The position numbers and the translations under genes were made by a program. The notes below the pieces were generated by a model. It did not search any database. It saw nothing but the letters and a program-made list of their open reading frames with translations, and was not told the origin of the DNA. This document shows, in pieces, positions 35,950 through 44,998 of a DNA stretch of 64,000 bases. The stretch covers positions 195,073 through 259,072 of the forward strand of contig UBZP01000025.1 in NCBI GenBank assembly GCA_900469965.1, given 5' to 3'. Within the stretch, counting starts at the first letter, position 1; every line of letters starts with the position of its first letter. This stretch comes from Hyphomicrobiales bacterium (GTDB lineage: Bacteria; Pseudomonadota; Alphaproteobacteria; Rhizobiales; Rhizobiaceae).

Positions 35950-37394
35950 AAAATCCTCTCATCTTGTGTGCACTGCGATCCGCAGGCTCGGATCTCAACG
36001 AACACTGCGTAATAAGCCAGAGAACTTACGCAAATGCGCACGGCATGGGGCATGAGATCATTGACCGCCGGCAGAGCGGCAGCGACGGCTTTGCACGTCG
36101 GGTCGAGGACGCGATCGCGCGGTCGGAAGCATTGCTCATCGTCGACAACAATTCGGAGATCCTGCCCTCGGCCGCCGATTTCCGGGACGTTCTGAAGAGA
36201 AAGCCGGAAGCAGCCATCTGGCGATCCACATTCTCCGCATCACCCCCGACAATCGCGATGCAGGGCAGGCACCTGCCGACGGAGCATGTGCGCGCTGTTC
36301 TCGATATCTGGGAGACCGCCAGCACGGATGACTGGGACGCGCTGTTCACGGACCTCGGCCTTCAGTCGGCATCCCTCGGACGGCGCTGGAACACGGAAGC
36401 CATCGCGGGGCGATCCAACGCCAGCCTCTTTCGCTTCACCGAGAAGACCCGCAAGTTCTACCAAAGCGAGCGCGGGCTATCCAGCCTCTCGATAGAGATA
36501 CCTGTTTCCTCCGTTTTGGAACTGGAACAGCGCCTGGATTTCTATCTTTTGGAGGGGCACAGGCGCGAACTGGCCGGCAGGCTCTACGGTCGCCGATCCA
36601 TCGAGCAGAACATCAAGGACGACATCCTCCTGCTGGCCGACAGCATGGGGAAGACCCTTCCATACCTTCCGAAAGACGATTCGAACGCCTGGCTCTGGAG
36701 ATATGCCTATCTGCGTGGCCGGATCGAACGGCCGACGATCGAAGTCGTCAACAGGCTGGCCCGGACCGCCCAGTACGCGATCGATGGCGGAGCGCATGTC
36801 GGCTATCTGACGTCGGCCATTTCCGACGCCTCTCTCAATCGCTGCAAGATCATTGCCATCGAGCCCCACGCGCCCAACGCTGCCGCTCTGATGAAGAACG
36901 TTTCGGGGAAGAACGTGGTGGTCGAACAGGCCGCTTTGTCGAACGTCTCCGGCTATGCCACGTTCCATCAGGGGAGCGGACATTCAAACGGCCGGCTCGA
37001 CCCATCCGAGGAGGATGGCGGGGAGACCGTTCAGGTGCCGACGCGGACGTTGGACGAGTTGGCCGAGAAACACGATTTCCCCCGGATCGATCTGTTGAAA
37101 CTTGACATCGAGGGCTTCGAGCCCGAGGCCATTGACGGCGCAAGGTCCATCTTGAGGCGGTCGCCGGACTGCTGCATCGTCATGGAGATCAACCCCCGGA
37201 TACTGCATGAGCGCGGCAAGCCCCTGAAGGAACTGCTCTGGCTCATGAAAAGTCTTGGTTTCCACGGCAGGAAGATACGCGATGACTTTTCCTTGGGGCC
37301 CGTCGGCCATATCTCCCGGGACGAGACGGCGAACTACCTCTTCGCTCGCGTGAATGCCTGGCCCTCCATTCTCAACAAACTTACGAGCAACTGA
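35946..37394 (+). CDS. FkbM family methyltransferase with an extra N-terminal domain
   Basis: 482 residues from a TTG overlapping the previous stop. The C-terminal 210 (from about 275) are an FkbM methyltransferase: AIDGGAHVGYLTSAIS, IIAIEPHAPNAAALMKN, then PRIDLLKLDIEGFEPEAIDGAR. The N-terminal 240 (ILCALRSAGSDLNEHCVISQRTYANAHGMGHEIID) are not part of that family and faintly recall the start of GT-A sugar transferases such as the 33989 product. FkbM enzymes O-methylate sugars, which fits the cassette. Confidence 0.78.
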   Translation: MKNPLILCALRSAGSDLNEHCVISQRTYANAHGMGHEIIDRRQSGSDGFARRVEDAIARSEALLIVDNNSEILPSAADFRDVLKRKPEAAIWRSTFSASPPTIAMQGRHLPTEHVRAVLDIWETASTDDWDALFTDLGLQSASLGRRWNTEAIAGRSNASLFRFTEKTRKFYQSERGLSSLSIEIPVSSVLELEQRLDFYLLEGHRRELAGRLYGRRSIEQNIKDDILLLADSMGKTLPYLPKDDSNAWLWRYAYLRGRIERPTIEVVNRLARTAQYAIDGGAHVGYLTSAISDASLNRCKIIAIEPHAPNAAALMKNVSGKNVVVEQAALSNVSGYATFHQGSGHSNGRLDPSEEDGGETVQVPTRTLDELAEKHDFPRIDLLKLDIEGFEPEAIDGARSILRRSPDCCIVMEINPRILHERGKPLKELLWLMKSLGFHGRKIRDDFSLGPVGHISRDETANYLFARVNAWPSILNKLTSN

Positions 37395-37398
37395 CGGC

Positions 37399-38226
37399 AT
37401 GACCTCCATCGTTCAAAATACCGCCGAGGGGCGTGTTCTGCCCATGTATCATTGGGAGCCCGGCACCGGCTTCAAGAACTTCGGTGACGAAATCTCCCCG
37501 CTCGTGGTCGGCGCAATGCTCGCCAGAAGCGGCGCCGGCGACATTCGGGTCGTCACGGCCGGCAAGGAGCAAGCGAAACTGCTGGCGGTCGGTTCCGTCA
37601 TCCAGCAAGCCCGCAACGGCGATGTCGTGTGGGGTGCCGGGGTCAACGGGAAGGCGTGGCCCCGGTTTCTGGACAAGCACAAGAACATCAAGTTCCACTC
37701 CGTGCGAGGACCGTTGTCGCATGAGACGGTCACCGGATTCGGCATCGAGTGCCCGGCCATTTTCGGGGATCCGGGCCTGTTGTTCATGGAACTCTTCAAG
37801 AAAGAGATCGACGCGGCCGATGCGGAGATCGGCGCATCGGAGCACTTGGGCAGCATCTTTGTTCCGAACCTGAACGACCTGCGGTTCCTCAGGGAGAATC
37901 GCATCCAGCCACCTGCCGGGATCCGAATGATATCCCCCGGTGAACATCCGTTCCGCATGGCCGCGCTTATCCGCCGGGCAGAGAAAGTCTACGCCAGTTC
38001 GCTGCACGGGATCATTTTTGCCGAGTCGGCGGGAATACCCACGTTCCCGATCGTCAGCTTGTTCGAGCCGCAGTTCAAGTATTCGGACTACTTCGAGGGC
38101 ACGGGTCGGACCGACGTGACCATCTACCAAACGCTCGATGCGGCGATAGCGGGAGCCCGGGAAAGCGGCAGCCCCAAGTTCGACCGCGAGGCGCTGATCG
38201 GTTCGTTCCCGCGCTTCGGAGATTGA
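37399..38226 (+). CDS. Polysaccharide pyruvyltransferase family protein (ExoV-like)
   Basis: 275 residues. Family features are NFGDEISPLVVGAML near residue 28, SVRGPLSHETVTGFGI, FGDPGLLF, and SLHGIIFAESAGIPTFPI near residue 205. It ketal-links pyruvate to a terminal sugar, giving the glycan negative charge. The ATG at 37399 lies four bases after the FkbM gene stop; the ribosome site is weak, consistent with coupled translation. Confidence 0.82.
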   Translation: MTSIVQNTAEGRVLPMYHWEPGTGFKNFGDEISPLVVGAMLARSGAGDIRVVTAGKEQAKLLAVGSVIQQARNGDVVWGAGVNGKAWPRFLDKHKNIKFHSVRGPLSHETVTGFGIECPAIFGDPGLLFMELFKKEIDAADAEIGASEHLGSIFVPNLNDLRFLRENRIQPPAGIRMISPGEHPFRMAALIRRAEKVYASSLHGIIFAESAGIPTFPIVSLFEPQFKYSDYFEGTGRTDVTIYQTLDAAIAGARESGSPKFDREALIGSFPRFGD

Positions 38227-38362
38227 GAGGCAAGGCCCAATGGGGCCTTGGCCGCTCGAGCGTCGCTCTCGAAAAGGACAGCCTGCAGGATTTGGCTCGT
38301 GAACCTGTGCTGACCGCGCCAGCGGTCGCAGCCCGCCCAGGCCACCGTTGCGCGCCCTTCCC

Positions 38363-39460
38363 TCACCCGGCGCGGAAATGCTTCGACAGCTTGAGGCCCT
38401 GGGCCTGGTAGTTCGAGCCGAGGCCGGAGCCGTAGAGGCTTTCGGGGAGTTCGAGCATGCGCTCGTAGACGAGGCGGCCGACGATCTGGGCGTGCTCGAG
38501 GATGAAGGGGACCTCGTGGCTGCGCACTTCGAGGACCGCGCGGCTGCCCGAGCCGCCGGCGGCGGCGTGGCCGAAGCCGGGGTCGAAGAAGCCGGCGTAG
38601 TGGACGCGGAATTCGCCGACCAGGGGATCAAACGGCGTCATCTCGGCAGCATAGAGCGGCGGCACGTGCACGGCCTCGCGCGAGACGAGGATGTAGAACT
38701 CGTCCGGGTCGAGAATCAGTTCGTTGCGGCCGCGGCTGAAGAGCGGCTCCCAGAAGTCGAAGATATCGTGCTGGTTCTTCTTGTCGACATCGACGACGGC
38801 GGTGTGGTGCTTGCCGCGATAGCCGACGAGCCCTTCCGGCCCCGTGCCCTTCAGGTCGATCGAAAGGGCGATGCCGCCGCCGGAGACGTTCGGCCTGTCG
38901 CTGGCTACCAGCGTGTCGGAGGCATGCAGGGCGAGCAGCTCGGCGTCCGAAAGGAGCGCGTTGCCCTTGCGGAAACGAATCTGCGACAGGCGCGAGCCGC
39001 GGCGGACGACGATGGGAAACGTCCGCGGCGAAATCTCCAGGTAGAGCGGGCCGCTATATCCGGCGGGGACCTTGTCGAACTCCTGGGCGCGATCGGTGAT
39101 CACGCGGGTGAAGATGTCGAGCCGGCCGGTCGAGCTCTTCGGATTGGTGGAGGCGGACAGCTCCTTCGGCAGGTCGAGGCTCTCCATCAGGGGGACGATG
39201 TAGACGCAGCCCGTCTCGAGCACGGCGCCGTCGGAAAGATCGACGACATGCAGCTTCAGCCGGTCGAGCTTGTCGGCGACGAGGTGGGCGGGGCCGGGAA
39301 GGAAGCTCGCGCGGACGCGGAAGGCTTTGGAGCCGAGACGCAGGTCCAGGCTCGCCGGCTGCACCTGGTCGGCATCCAGCGCCGCCTCGCTCTTCAACCT
39401 GCCGGCCTCGAACAGCGCGCCGATGGCGCGGTCGGCCAGTATCCCTGTAGCAGTTGTCAT
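38363..39460 (-). CDS. dcd: 2'-deoxycytidine 5'-triphosphate deaminase, long form
   Basis: 365 residues, about twice the classical Dcd length, as in the rhizobial class. The dUTPase/Dcd trimer motif is seen in NPKSSTGRLDIFTRVI (about 108-123), and a second beta-rich half includes ALSIDLKGTGPEGLVGYRGKHH and GSRAVLEVRSHEVPFILEHAQIVGRLVYERM. It converts dCTP to dUTP for thymidylate synthesis. The ATG at 39458-39460 has GAAGGATAG upstream. It is divergent from metZ, with the SAM-II riboswitch in the gap. Confidence 0.9.
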   Translation of the reverse strand: MTTATGILADRAIGALFEAGRLKSEAALDADQVQPASLDLRLGSKAFRVRASFLPGPAHLVADKLDRLKLHVVDLSDGAVLETGCVYIVPLMESLDLPKELSASTNPKSSTGRLDIFTRVITDRAQEFDKVPAGYSGPLYLEISPRTFPIVVRRGSRLSQIRFRKGNALLSDAELLALHASDTLVASDRPNVSGGGIALSIDLKGTGPEGLVGYRGKHHTAVVDVDKKNQHDIFDFWEPLFSRGRNELILDPDEFYILVSREAVHVPPLYAAEMTPFDPLVGEFRVHYAGFFDPGFGHAAAGGSGSRAVLEVRSHEVPFILEHAQIVGRLVYERMLELPESLYGSGLGSNYQAQGLKLSKHFRAG

Positions 39461-39503
39461 GAGCCTATCCTTCAAACTGGCCGACAAAACCAAATGCGGG
39501 CAA

Positions 39504-39532
39504 TTGACGCAAGCGCCGCCACGCAGTATGGA
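39504..39532 (+). promoter_or_regulatory. metZ promoter
   Basis: TTGACG (39504-39509), a 17-base spacer and TATGGA (39527-39532). Transcription would begin about 39539, right at the riboswitch. Confidence 0.6.
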
Positions 39533-39541
39533 CCGGATATC

Positions 39542-39600
39542 CCGTGGTGATTTGGCCGGTCGGCTTGCAGCCACGTTAAACAAGTAGCTAAAAAGGCCGG
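39542..39600 (+). promoter_or_regulatory. SAM-II riboswitch
   Basis: The conserved metA/SAM-II core is present in order: gtgg (39544-39547), tgattt, ggcc (39554-39557), cttgcag-ccac, gttaaacaagtagctaaaaa and ggcc (39595-39598). P1 is GTGG with CCAC. The pseudoknot pairs the two GGCC tetramers. It senses S-adenosylmethionine and controls metZ. Confidence 0.9.
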
Positions 39601-39604
39601 GTGT

Positions 39605-39635
39605 AAACCGGCCTGCATTGCGGCCGGTTTTTTTG
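39605..39635 (+). terminator. SAM-II expression-platform terminator
   Basis: AACCGGCC (39606-39613) pairs with GGCCGGTT (39622-39629) and runs into seven T's. The left arm can instead pair with GGCCGG at 39595-39600, giving an antiterminator. Since 39595-39598 is also the pseudoknot strand, SAM binding should free the terminator. Confidence 0.75.
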
Positions 39636-39654
39636 TTTGGAAGGCAATGATCCG

Positions 39655-40839
39655 ATGAGCAAATCCTGGCGCCCGGCTACCCAACTCGTCCACGGCGGCA
39701 CCACCCGTTCGCAGCATGCCGAGACCTCCGAAGCGATCTTCCTGACGCAGGGGTTCGTCTATGAAAGCTCGGAGGCCGCCGAGGCCCGCTTCAAGGGCGA
39801 GACCGACGGCTTCATCTATGCCCGCTACGGCAGCCCGACCAACGACATGTTCGAGCGCCGCATGTGCCTGCTCGAAGGGGCCGAGGAAGGCCGCGCCATG
39901 GCCTCGGGGATGGCCGCGGTCGCCGCCGCGATCCTCTGCCAGGTCAAGGCCGGAGACCACATCGTCGCCGCGCGCGCCCTGTTCGGCTCCTGCCGCTGGG
40001 TGGTCGAGACGCTGGCGCCGCGCTACGGCGTCGAATGCACGCTCGTCGACGGGCGCGATCTCGGCAACTGGGAAAAGGCGATCCGCAAGAACACGAAAGT
40101 CTTCTTCTTGGAGAGCCCGACCAACCCGACGCTGGAGGTGGTCGATATCGCCGGCGTGGCGAAGCTCGCAAACCAGATCGGCGCCAAGGTGGTGGTCGAC
40201 AACGTGTTCGCCACCCCGCTCTACCAGAAGCCGCTGGAACTCGGCGCCCATATCGTCGTCTATTCTGCGACCAAGCACATCGACGGCCAGGGCCGCTGCC
40301 TCGGCGGCATCGTGCTGTCCGACCGGCAGTGGATCGAGGAAAGCCTGCAGGACTACTTCCGCCACACCGGGCCCGCCATGTCGCCCTTCAATGCCTGGAC
40401 CCTTCTGAAGGGCATCGAGACGCTGCCGCTGCGCGTCCGGCAGCAGACCGAGAATGCCGCGAAGATCGCCGACTTCCTCGCCAGCCATCCGAAGGTCGAG
40501 CGGGTGATCTATCCCGGCCGCAAGGACCATCCGCAGGCCGATATCGTCGCCAAGCAGATGTCGGGCGGCTCGACGCTGGTGTGCATCCACCTGAAGGGCG
40601 GCAAGGAGGCCGCCTTCGCGTTGCAGAACGCGCTCGAGATCGTCGAGATCTCCAACAACCTCGGCGACGCCAAGAGCCTGATCACCCATCCGGGCACCAC
40701 TACGCACAAGAACCTCACCGACGAGGCCCGCGCCGAACTCGGCATCAACCCCGGCACCATCCGCCTGTCGGCCGGCATCGAGGACGGTGAAGACCTGCTG
40801 GCCGACTTCGCCCAGGCGCTGGACAAGGTGAAGAACTGA
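39655..40839 (+). CDS. metZ: O-succinylhomoserine sulfhydrylase
   Basis: A 394-residue PLP enzyme of the Cys/Met metabolism family that makes homocysteine from O-succinylhomoserine and sulfide. The PLP lysine is in VYSATKHIDGQGRCLGG (about residue 209). The substrate-binding tyrosines (IYARYGSPTNDMFERR) and the NNLGDAKSLITHPGTTTH region are intact. GGAAGG precedes the ATG at 39655. The SAM-II riboswitch and terminator directly upstream confirm the methionine-pathway role. Confidence 0.93.
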   Translation: MSKSWRPATQLVHGGTTRSQHAETSEAIFLTQGFVYESSEAAEARFKGETDGFIYARYGSPTNDMFERRMCLLEGAEEGRAMASGMAAVAAAILCQVKAGDHIVAARALFGSCRWVVETLAPRYGVECTLVDGRDLGNWEKAIRKNTKVFFLESPTNPTLEVVDIAGVAKLANQIGAKVVVDNVFATPLYQKPLELGAHIVVYSATKHIDGQGRCLGGIVLSDRQWIEESLQDYFRHTGPAMSPFNAWTLLKGIETLPLRVRQQTENAAKIADFLASHPKVERVIYPGRKDHPQADIVAKQMSGGSTLVCIHLKGGKEAAFALQNALEIVEISNNLGDAKSLITHPGTTTHKNLTDEARAELGINPGTIRLSAGIEDGEDLLADFAQALDKVKN

Positions 40840-41021
40840 GCAGCCCGGCCTGCGCCGCGCTTCGCGATCGCGGGGCGCGGCCGCCACAGTTCTGACAATC
40901 TGATCGACCGGCACAATTAACTTGATCCCGCCGCGGCAGACGTGGCAACGAAATAAGCACACACGAATATTCAAAAACACAGGGCGAAACGGCAGCAACA
41001 GGTTCGAGCCAGGGCATCAGA

Positions 41022-41414
41022 ATGTACAGAGCGCTAACCCGCGATATCGAGGTGACGGTCGAGCCCTATTACCTGGAGGAGCAATCCGATCCGGATGACA
41101 GCCGCTATGTCTGGGGCTACCGGATCGTGATCGCCAATCATTCCGATGTCACCGTCACGCTGGTCGCCCGCTACTGGCACATCACCGACCAGAACGGCCT
41201 GGTGGACGAGGTCACCGGTCCCGGCGTCGTCGGCGAGCAGCCGACGCTGGAGCCGGGCGACACCTACGAGTATTCCTCCGGCTGCCCGCTCGATACGCCA
41301 TCCGGCATGATGTTCGGCTACTACCAGATGCAGACGCCCGCCGGCGAGGCGTTCGACGTCGCCATTCCCGCCTTCTCGCTCGACACGCCCGGGCAATCCC
41401 GCACGCTGAATTGA
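41022..41414 (+). CDS. apaG: ApaG protein
   Basis: 130 residues, full ApaG length: a fibronectin-like fold with [45 protein letters not shown] and GMMFGYYQM. The ApaG family is linked to Co/Mg homeostasis and dinucleotide metabolism, but its biochemical role is unsettled. It stands between metZ and hslO, as is usual in Rhizobiaceae. Confidence 0.92.
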   Translation: MYRALTRDIEVTVEPYYLEEQSDPDDSRYVWGYRIVIANHSDVTVTLVARYWHITDQNGLVDEVTGPGVVGEQPTLEPGDTYEYSSGCPLDTPSGMMFGYYQMQTPAGEAFDVAIPAFSLDTPGQSRTLN

Positions 41415-41490
41415 ATCCGGCACCTGCCGGGGCCGGAGCGAGCGCGCCAGGGGCCACGCATGGTGGCCGACCCCTGGCGACTGGGGACCG

Positions 41491-42480
41491 TCAGGCGGGG
41501 GCGACCTCGGACACCTCGAAACGATAGGTCGTCGAGCAGAACTCGCACGTCGCCTCGATATGGCCGTCGTTCGCCGTGTGCTCGACCTCTTCCGCAGACA
41601 GGCCCGAAAGCACCGTCTTCAGCTTTTCGCGCGAGCAGGAGCACTGGTCGAGCACCCGCTGCGGCGGATAGACCCGGACGCCGCTCTCATGGAAGAGCCT
41701 GTAGAGAAGGCGCTCGGTGCCGACGTTCGGATCGGTGAGTTCGTCCGTGTCGATCGTCTCGACGAGCGTGCGGGCTTCGGCCCACTTGTCGTCTTCCTCG
41801 ATCTTGTGGCCGACCTCCTCGCCGTCGCCGCCCGGCAGGTCGGCCTGGCGCATGCGCTCGGGCGCCTCGGGCAGGAACTGCGCGACCATGCCGCCGGCCC
41901 GCCAGCGATGGCGCGTCCTGCCGTCGTCCTCGCGGACGTAGAGCTCGGCCACGCCGAGGCGGACGCGCGTCGGGATCTGTTCCGACTGGCGGAAATAGAC
42001 GCCCGCGACCTCCTCCAGCGTATGCCCGTCGAGTGCGACGATGCCCTGGTAGCGCTGCGTGTGGGCACCCTGGTCGATCGTGAAGGCAAGGACGCCCTTG
42101 CCGAGCAGTTCGTGCGGTGCGGTGCGGCCCTCGGCGACGGCGGCCTGCAGCGCATCGGCATCGAAACGGGCATAGGCGCGCACGTTCTCCGGGCTGGAGA
42201 AATCGGCGACCAGAAGGTCGACCGGGCCGTCGCTCTTGGTCTGCAGGATCAACTTGCCTTCGAACTTGAGCGACGTCCCGAGCAGAACGGTCAGGACGAT
42301 CGCCTCGGCGAGGAGGCGGGCGACCGGCTGCGGATAGTCGTGGCGTTCGAGGATGGCGTCGAGCATCGGGCCGAGCTGGACCGCACGGCCGCGGACATCG
42401 AGTCCTTCGACCTGAAAGGGCACGACGTGGTCGTCGCCGGCAAAATCGAGTTCGCCAAGTCTGGGGGCTGGCTGAGCCAT
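41491..42480 (-). CDS. hslO: Redox-regulated chaperone Hsp33
   Basis: 329 residues. The N-terminal substrate-binding domain is GDDHVVPFQVEGLDVRGRAVQLGPMLDAIL. The C-terminal zinc centre has the two Cys pairs CSCSREK and CEFC, which form disulfides on oxidation and switch on the holdase. Of two adjacent ATGs I chose 42478-42480 because GGAGCGA is then seven bases away. It is followed on the same strand upstream by argF and argD, so it is probably the operon's last gene. Confidence 0.92.
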   Translation of the reverse strand: MAQPAPRLGELDFAGDDHVVPFQVEGLDVRGRAVQLGPMLDAILERHDYPQPVARLLAEAIVLTVLLGTSLKFEGKLILQTKSDGPVDLLVADFSSPENVRAYARFDADALQAAVAEGRTAPHELLGKGVLAFTIDQGAHTQRYQGIVALDGHTLEEVAGVYFRQSEQIPTRVRLGVAELYVREDDGRTRHRWRAGGMVAQFLPEAPERMRQADLPGGDGEEVGHKIEEDDKWAEARTLVETIDTDELTDPNVGTERLLYRLFHESGVRVYPPQRVLDQCSCSREKLKTVLSGLSAEEVEHTANDGHIEATCEFCSTTYRFEVSEVAPA

Positions 42481-42714
42481 CATTCGCTCCTTCGACGCAA
42501 CATGTCGACGCGGCCGGACATTGGTGACGTCCGCATGCGACGGGTGCGCTCTTCAGTGATTCTGCGTCGTGACCGCCGGGATGATTCCATATCCGGCGGT
42601 GCGATGCCAGCAGCGGCACCGTGACGACAGCGGGTTGGGCCATAGATCGTGGCGGGTCCCCGCAATTTCAATAGGCGGCATCGGTACGGCAACAGCCGTC
42701 GGCCCACGGGCCGA

Positions 42715-43632
42715 TCAGATCGCGTTCAGGCACCAGGCCAGGATGGCCTTCTGCGCGTGCAGGCGGTTCTCGGCCTCGTCGAAGACCACCGAATGCGGTC
42801 CGTCGATGACCTCGTCGGTCACCTCCTCGCCGCGGTGCGCCGGCAGGCAGTGCATGAACAGCGCGTCCTTGGCAGCCTTCTCCATCAGCGCCTCGTTCAC
42901 CTGGTAGGGCTGGAAGATGTTGTGGCCGCGGGCGCGGTGTTCCTGGTTCATCGATACCCAGCAGTCCGTCACGACGACATCGGCGCCCGCAACGGCGCGG
43001 TCGGCGTCATGGCACAGCATGATGTCGCCGCCGTTGTTGCGCGCCCAGTTGAGGATCCTGTCCTCCGGTTCGGAGCCGAGCGGAACCGCCATGTTCATCC
43101 GGTATCCGAAGCGGGCGGAGCCCTCGACGAAGGAATGCAGCACGTTGTTGCCGTCGCCGGTCCAGGCGATGGTGCGCCCCTTCACCGGGCCGCGATGCTC
43201 CTCGAAGGTCATGATGTCGGCCATGATCTGGCAGGGATGGGTCAGGTCGGTCAGGGCGTTGATCACCGGCACTGTCGCGTGCTCGGCCATCTCCAGCAGC
43301 CGCGTATGGTCGGTGGTGCGGATCATGATCGCATCGACATAGCGCGACAGGACCTTTGCCGTGTCGCCGATCGTCTCCGCGCGGCCGAGCTGCATTTCGG
43401 TGCCGGACAGAAACAGCGTCTCGCCGCCCAGCTGGCGCATGCCGACATCGAAGGAGACGCGGGTGCGCGTCGACGGCTTCTCGAAGATCATCGCCAGCAT
43501 CTTGCCGGCCAGCGGCTTGTCGGCGGTGCCGGCCTTCGTCGCGGCCTTGCGCGCGAGCGCGTCGTCCATGATCACGCGGAGATCGTCCGCCGTCATGGCG
43601 GAGAGGTCGAGGAAATGTCTGGTACCTGCCAT
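42715..43632 (-). CDS. argF: Ornithine carbamoyltransferase
   Basis: 305 residues, cytoplasmic trimer; forms citrulline from ornithine and carbamoyl phosphate. Motifs present: [12 protein letters not shown] (carbamoyl phosphate loop), [21 protein letters not shown] and [12 protein letters not shown] (ornithine site). ATG at 43630-43632. It lies downstream of argD on the same strand, separated by a minisatellite. Confidence 0.95.
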   Translation of the reverse strand: MAGTRHFLDLSAMTADDLRVIMDDALARKAATKAGTADKPLAGKMLAMIFEKPSTRTRVSFDVGMRQLGGETLFLSGTEMQLGRAETIGDTAKVLSRYVDAIMIRTTDHTRLLEMAEHATVPVINALTDLTHPCQIMADIMTFEEHRGPVKGRTIAWTGDGNNVLHSFVEGSARFGYRMNMAVPLGSEPEDRILNWARNNGGDIMLCHDADRAVAGADVVVTDCWVSMNQEHRARGHNIFQPYQVNEALMEKAAKDALFMHCLPAHRGEEVTDEVIDGPHSVVFDEAENRLHAQKAILAWCLNAI

Positions 43633-43712
43633 GCTCAATCAGTCCTGCTCAATTGCCCGGCTCGTGCCACGGGCCTCTCCGCTTCGGCGACGCTGCGCCT
43701 CACGCCCATTTT

Positions 43713-43806
43713 CTTCGGCTGCGCCTCGGGCCCCATCTGCTTCGGCTGCGCCTCAGGTCCATTTACTTCGGCTGCGCCTCAGGCGCTTCTACTTCGGCTG
43801 CGCCTC
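43713..43806. repeat. Four-copy 26-27 bp tandem repeat at the argD/argF junction
   Basis: The 15-mer CTTCGGCTGCGCCTC recurs at 43713, 43740, 43766 and 43792, with degenerate extra similarity near 43682-43700. The last copy contains the complement of the argD stop codon. On the mRNA the unit reads GAGGCGCAGCCGAAG. Confidence 0.88.
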
Positions 43807-44998
43807 AGGCCTTCTTCTTCTCTGCGCTGAGTTTTTCGGCGGCGCGTTCGATGCGCGCCAGGCCCTCGCGCGCCTCCTCGGCCGTCGTGACCAGCGGCGG
43901 CAGCAGCCGCAGCACGTTTTCGCCGGCCGGAACGAGGAGCATGTGCTCGGCGCGCACCGCCTTCAGGAGATCCGCCGACGGCACCCTGGCCTTGATGCCG
44001 AGCATCAGGCCCTCGCCGCGCACCTCTTCGATGATATCCGGGAAGCGGTCCTTCAACGAGGCCAGCCCCTGGCGCAGCACCAGCGCCACGTCGCGAACAT
44101 GCTCGAGGAAGCCGTCGGCGAGAACCACGTCGAGAACGGCATTGCCGACCGCCATGGCGAGCGGGTTGCCGCCGTAGGTGGAACCATGCGTTCCGGCGAC
44201 CATGCCCGAGGCGGCCTCGGCCGTCGCCAGGCACGCGCCGAGCGGGAAGCCGCCGCCAATGCCCTTCGCCACGGCCATGATGTCGGGGGCCACGCCGGCC
44301 CATTCGTAGGCGAACAGCTTGCCGGTGCGACCGACGCCCGTCTGGACCTCGTCGAAGACCAGAAGCAGGCCGAACTCGTCGCAGAGTGCCCGCAGTTCGC
44401 GCAGGAACTCGTTGGAGACGACGCGGATGCCGCCCTCGCCCTGCACGGGCTCGATCAGGATCGCCGCCGTCTCCTCGGTGATCGCCGCCTTGACGGCGGC
44501 GATGTCGCCGAAGGGCACCTGGTAGAAGCCCGGCGCCTTCGGGCCGAAGCCCTCCAGGTACTTCTCCTGGCCGCCGGCTGCGATCGTGGCCAGCGTGCGG
44601 CCGTGGAACGCGCCTTCGAAGGTGATGACGTGGAACTTGCCGGGATAGCCTTTGGCATACTGGTAACGCCGCGCCGTCTTGATCGCGCATTCCAGCGCCT
44701 CGGCGCCGGAATTGGTGAAGAACACTTTGTCGGCGAAGGTGGCAGCGGCCAGACGCCGGCCGAGCGATTCCTGGCCGGGAACCTCGTAGAGGTTCGACAG
44801 GTGCCAGACCTTGTCGGCCTGGGCCTTCAGGCTTTCCACGAGATGCGGATGGGCGTGGCCCAGCGAATTGACCGCGACGCCGGCTGCGAAATCGAGATAG
44901 CGCGACCCGTCCTCGGCGATCAGCCAGACGCCCTCGCCGCGCTCGAAACGCAGCGGCGCGCGCAGATAGGTCTCGTAGAGCGGCGTGGCATCAGCCAT
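43805..44998 (-). CDS. argD: Acetylornithine aminotransferase
   Basis: 397 residues, class III PLP aminotransferase converting N-acetylglutamate semialdehyde to acetylornithine (may also act in lysine synthesis). The PLP lysine is in [19 protein letters not shown], and [37 protein letters not shown] and [14 protein letters not shown] are intact. GGAG lies before the ATG. The C terminus (AEKKKA) ends inside the tandem repeat; reading through the UGA would add GAEVEAPEAQPK before the next stop. Confidence 0.92.
   Translation of the reverse strand: MADATPLYETYLRAPLRFERGEGVWLIAEDGSRYLDFAAGVAVNSLGHAHPHLVESLKAQADKVWHLSNLYEVPGQESLGRRLAAATFADKVFFTNSGAEALECAIKTARRYQYAKGYPGKFHVITFEGAFHGRTLATIAAGGQEKYLEGFGPKAPGFYQVPFGDIAAVKAAITEETAAILIEPVQGEGGIRVVSNEFLRELRALCDEFGLLLVFDEVQTGVGRTGKLFAYEWAGVAPDIMAVAKGIGGGFPLGACLATAEAASGMVAGTHGSTYGGNPLAMAVGNAVLDVVLADGFLEHVRDVALVLRQGLASLKDRFPDIIEEVRGEGLMLGIKARVPSADLLKAVRAEHMLLVPAGENVLRLLPPLVTTAEEAREGLARIERAAEKLSAEKKKA

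Noticed and set aside
42573..42599. CCGCCGG/CCGGCGG hairpin between hslO and argF as a terminator
   Set aside because: No T run follows on either strand, and hslO is probably co-transcribed with argF.
43713..43806. CRISPR array
   Set aside because: The 26-27 bp units abut with no unique spacers, there is no leader and no cas gene; it is a tandem repeat.
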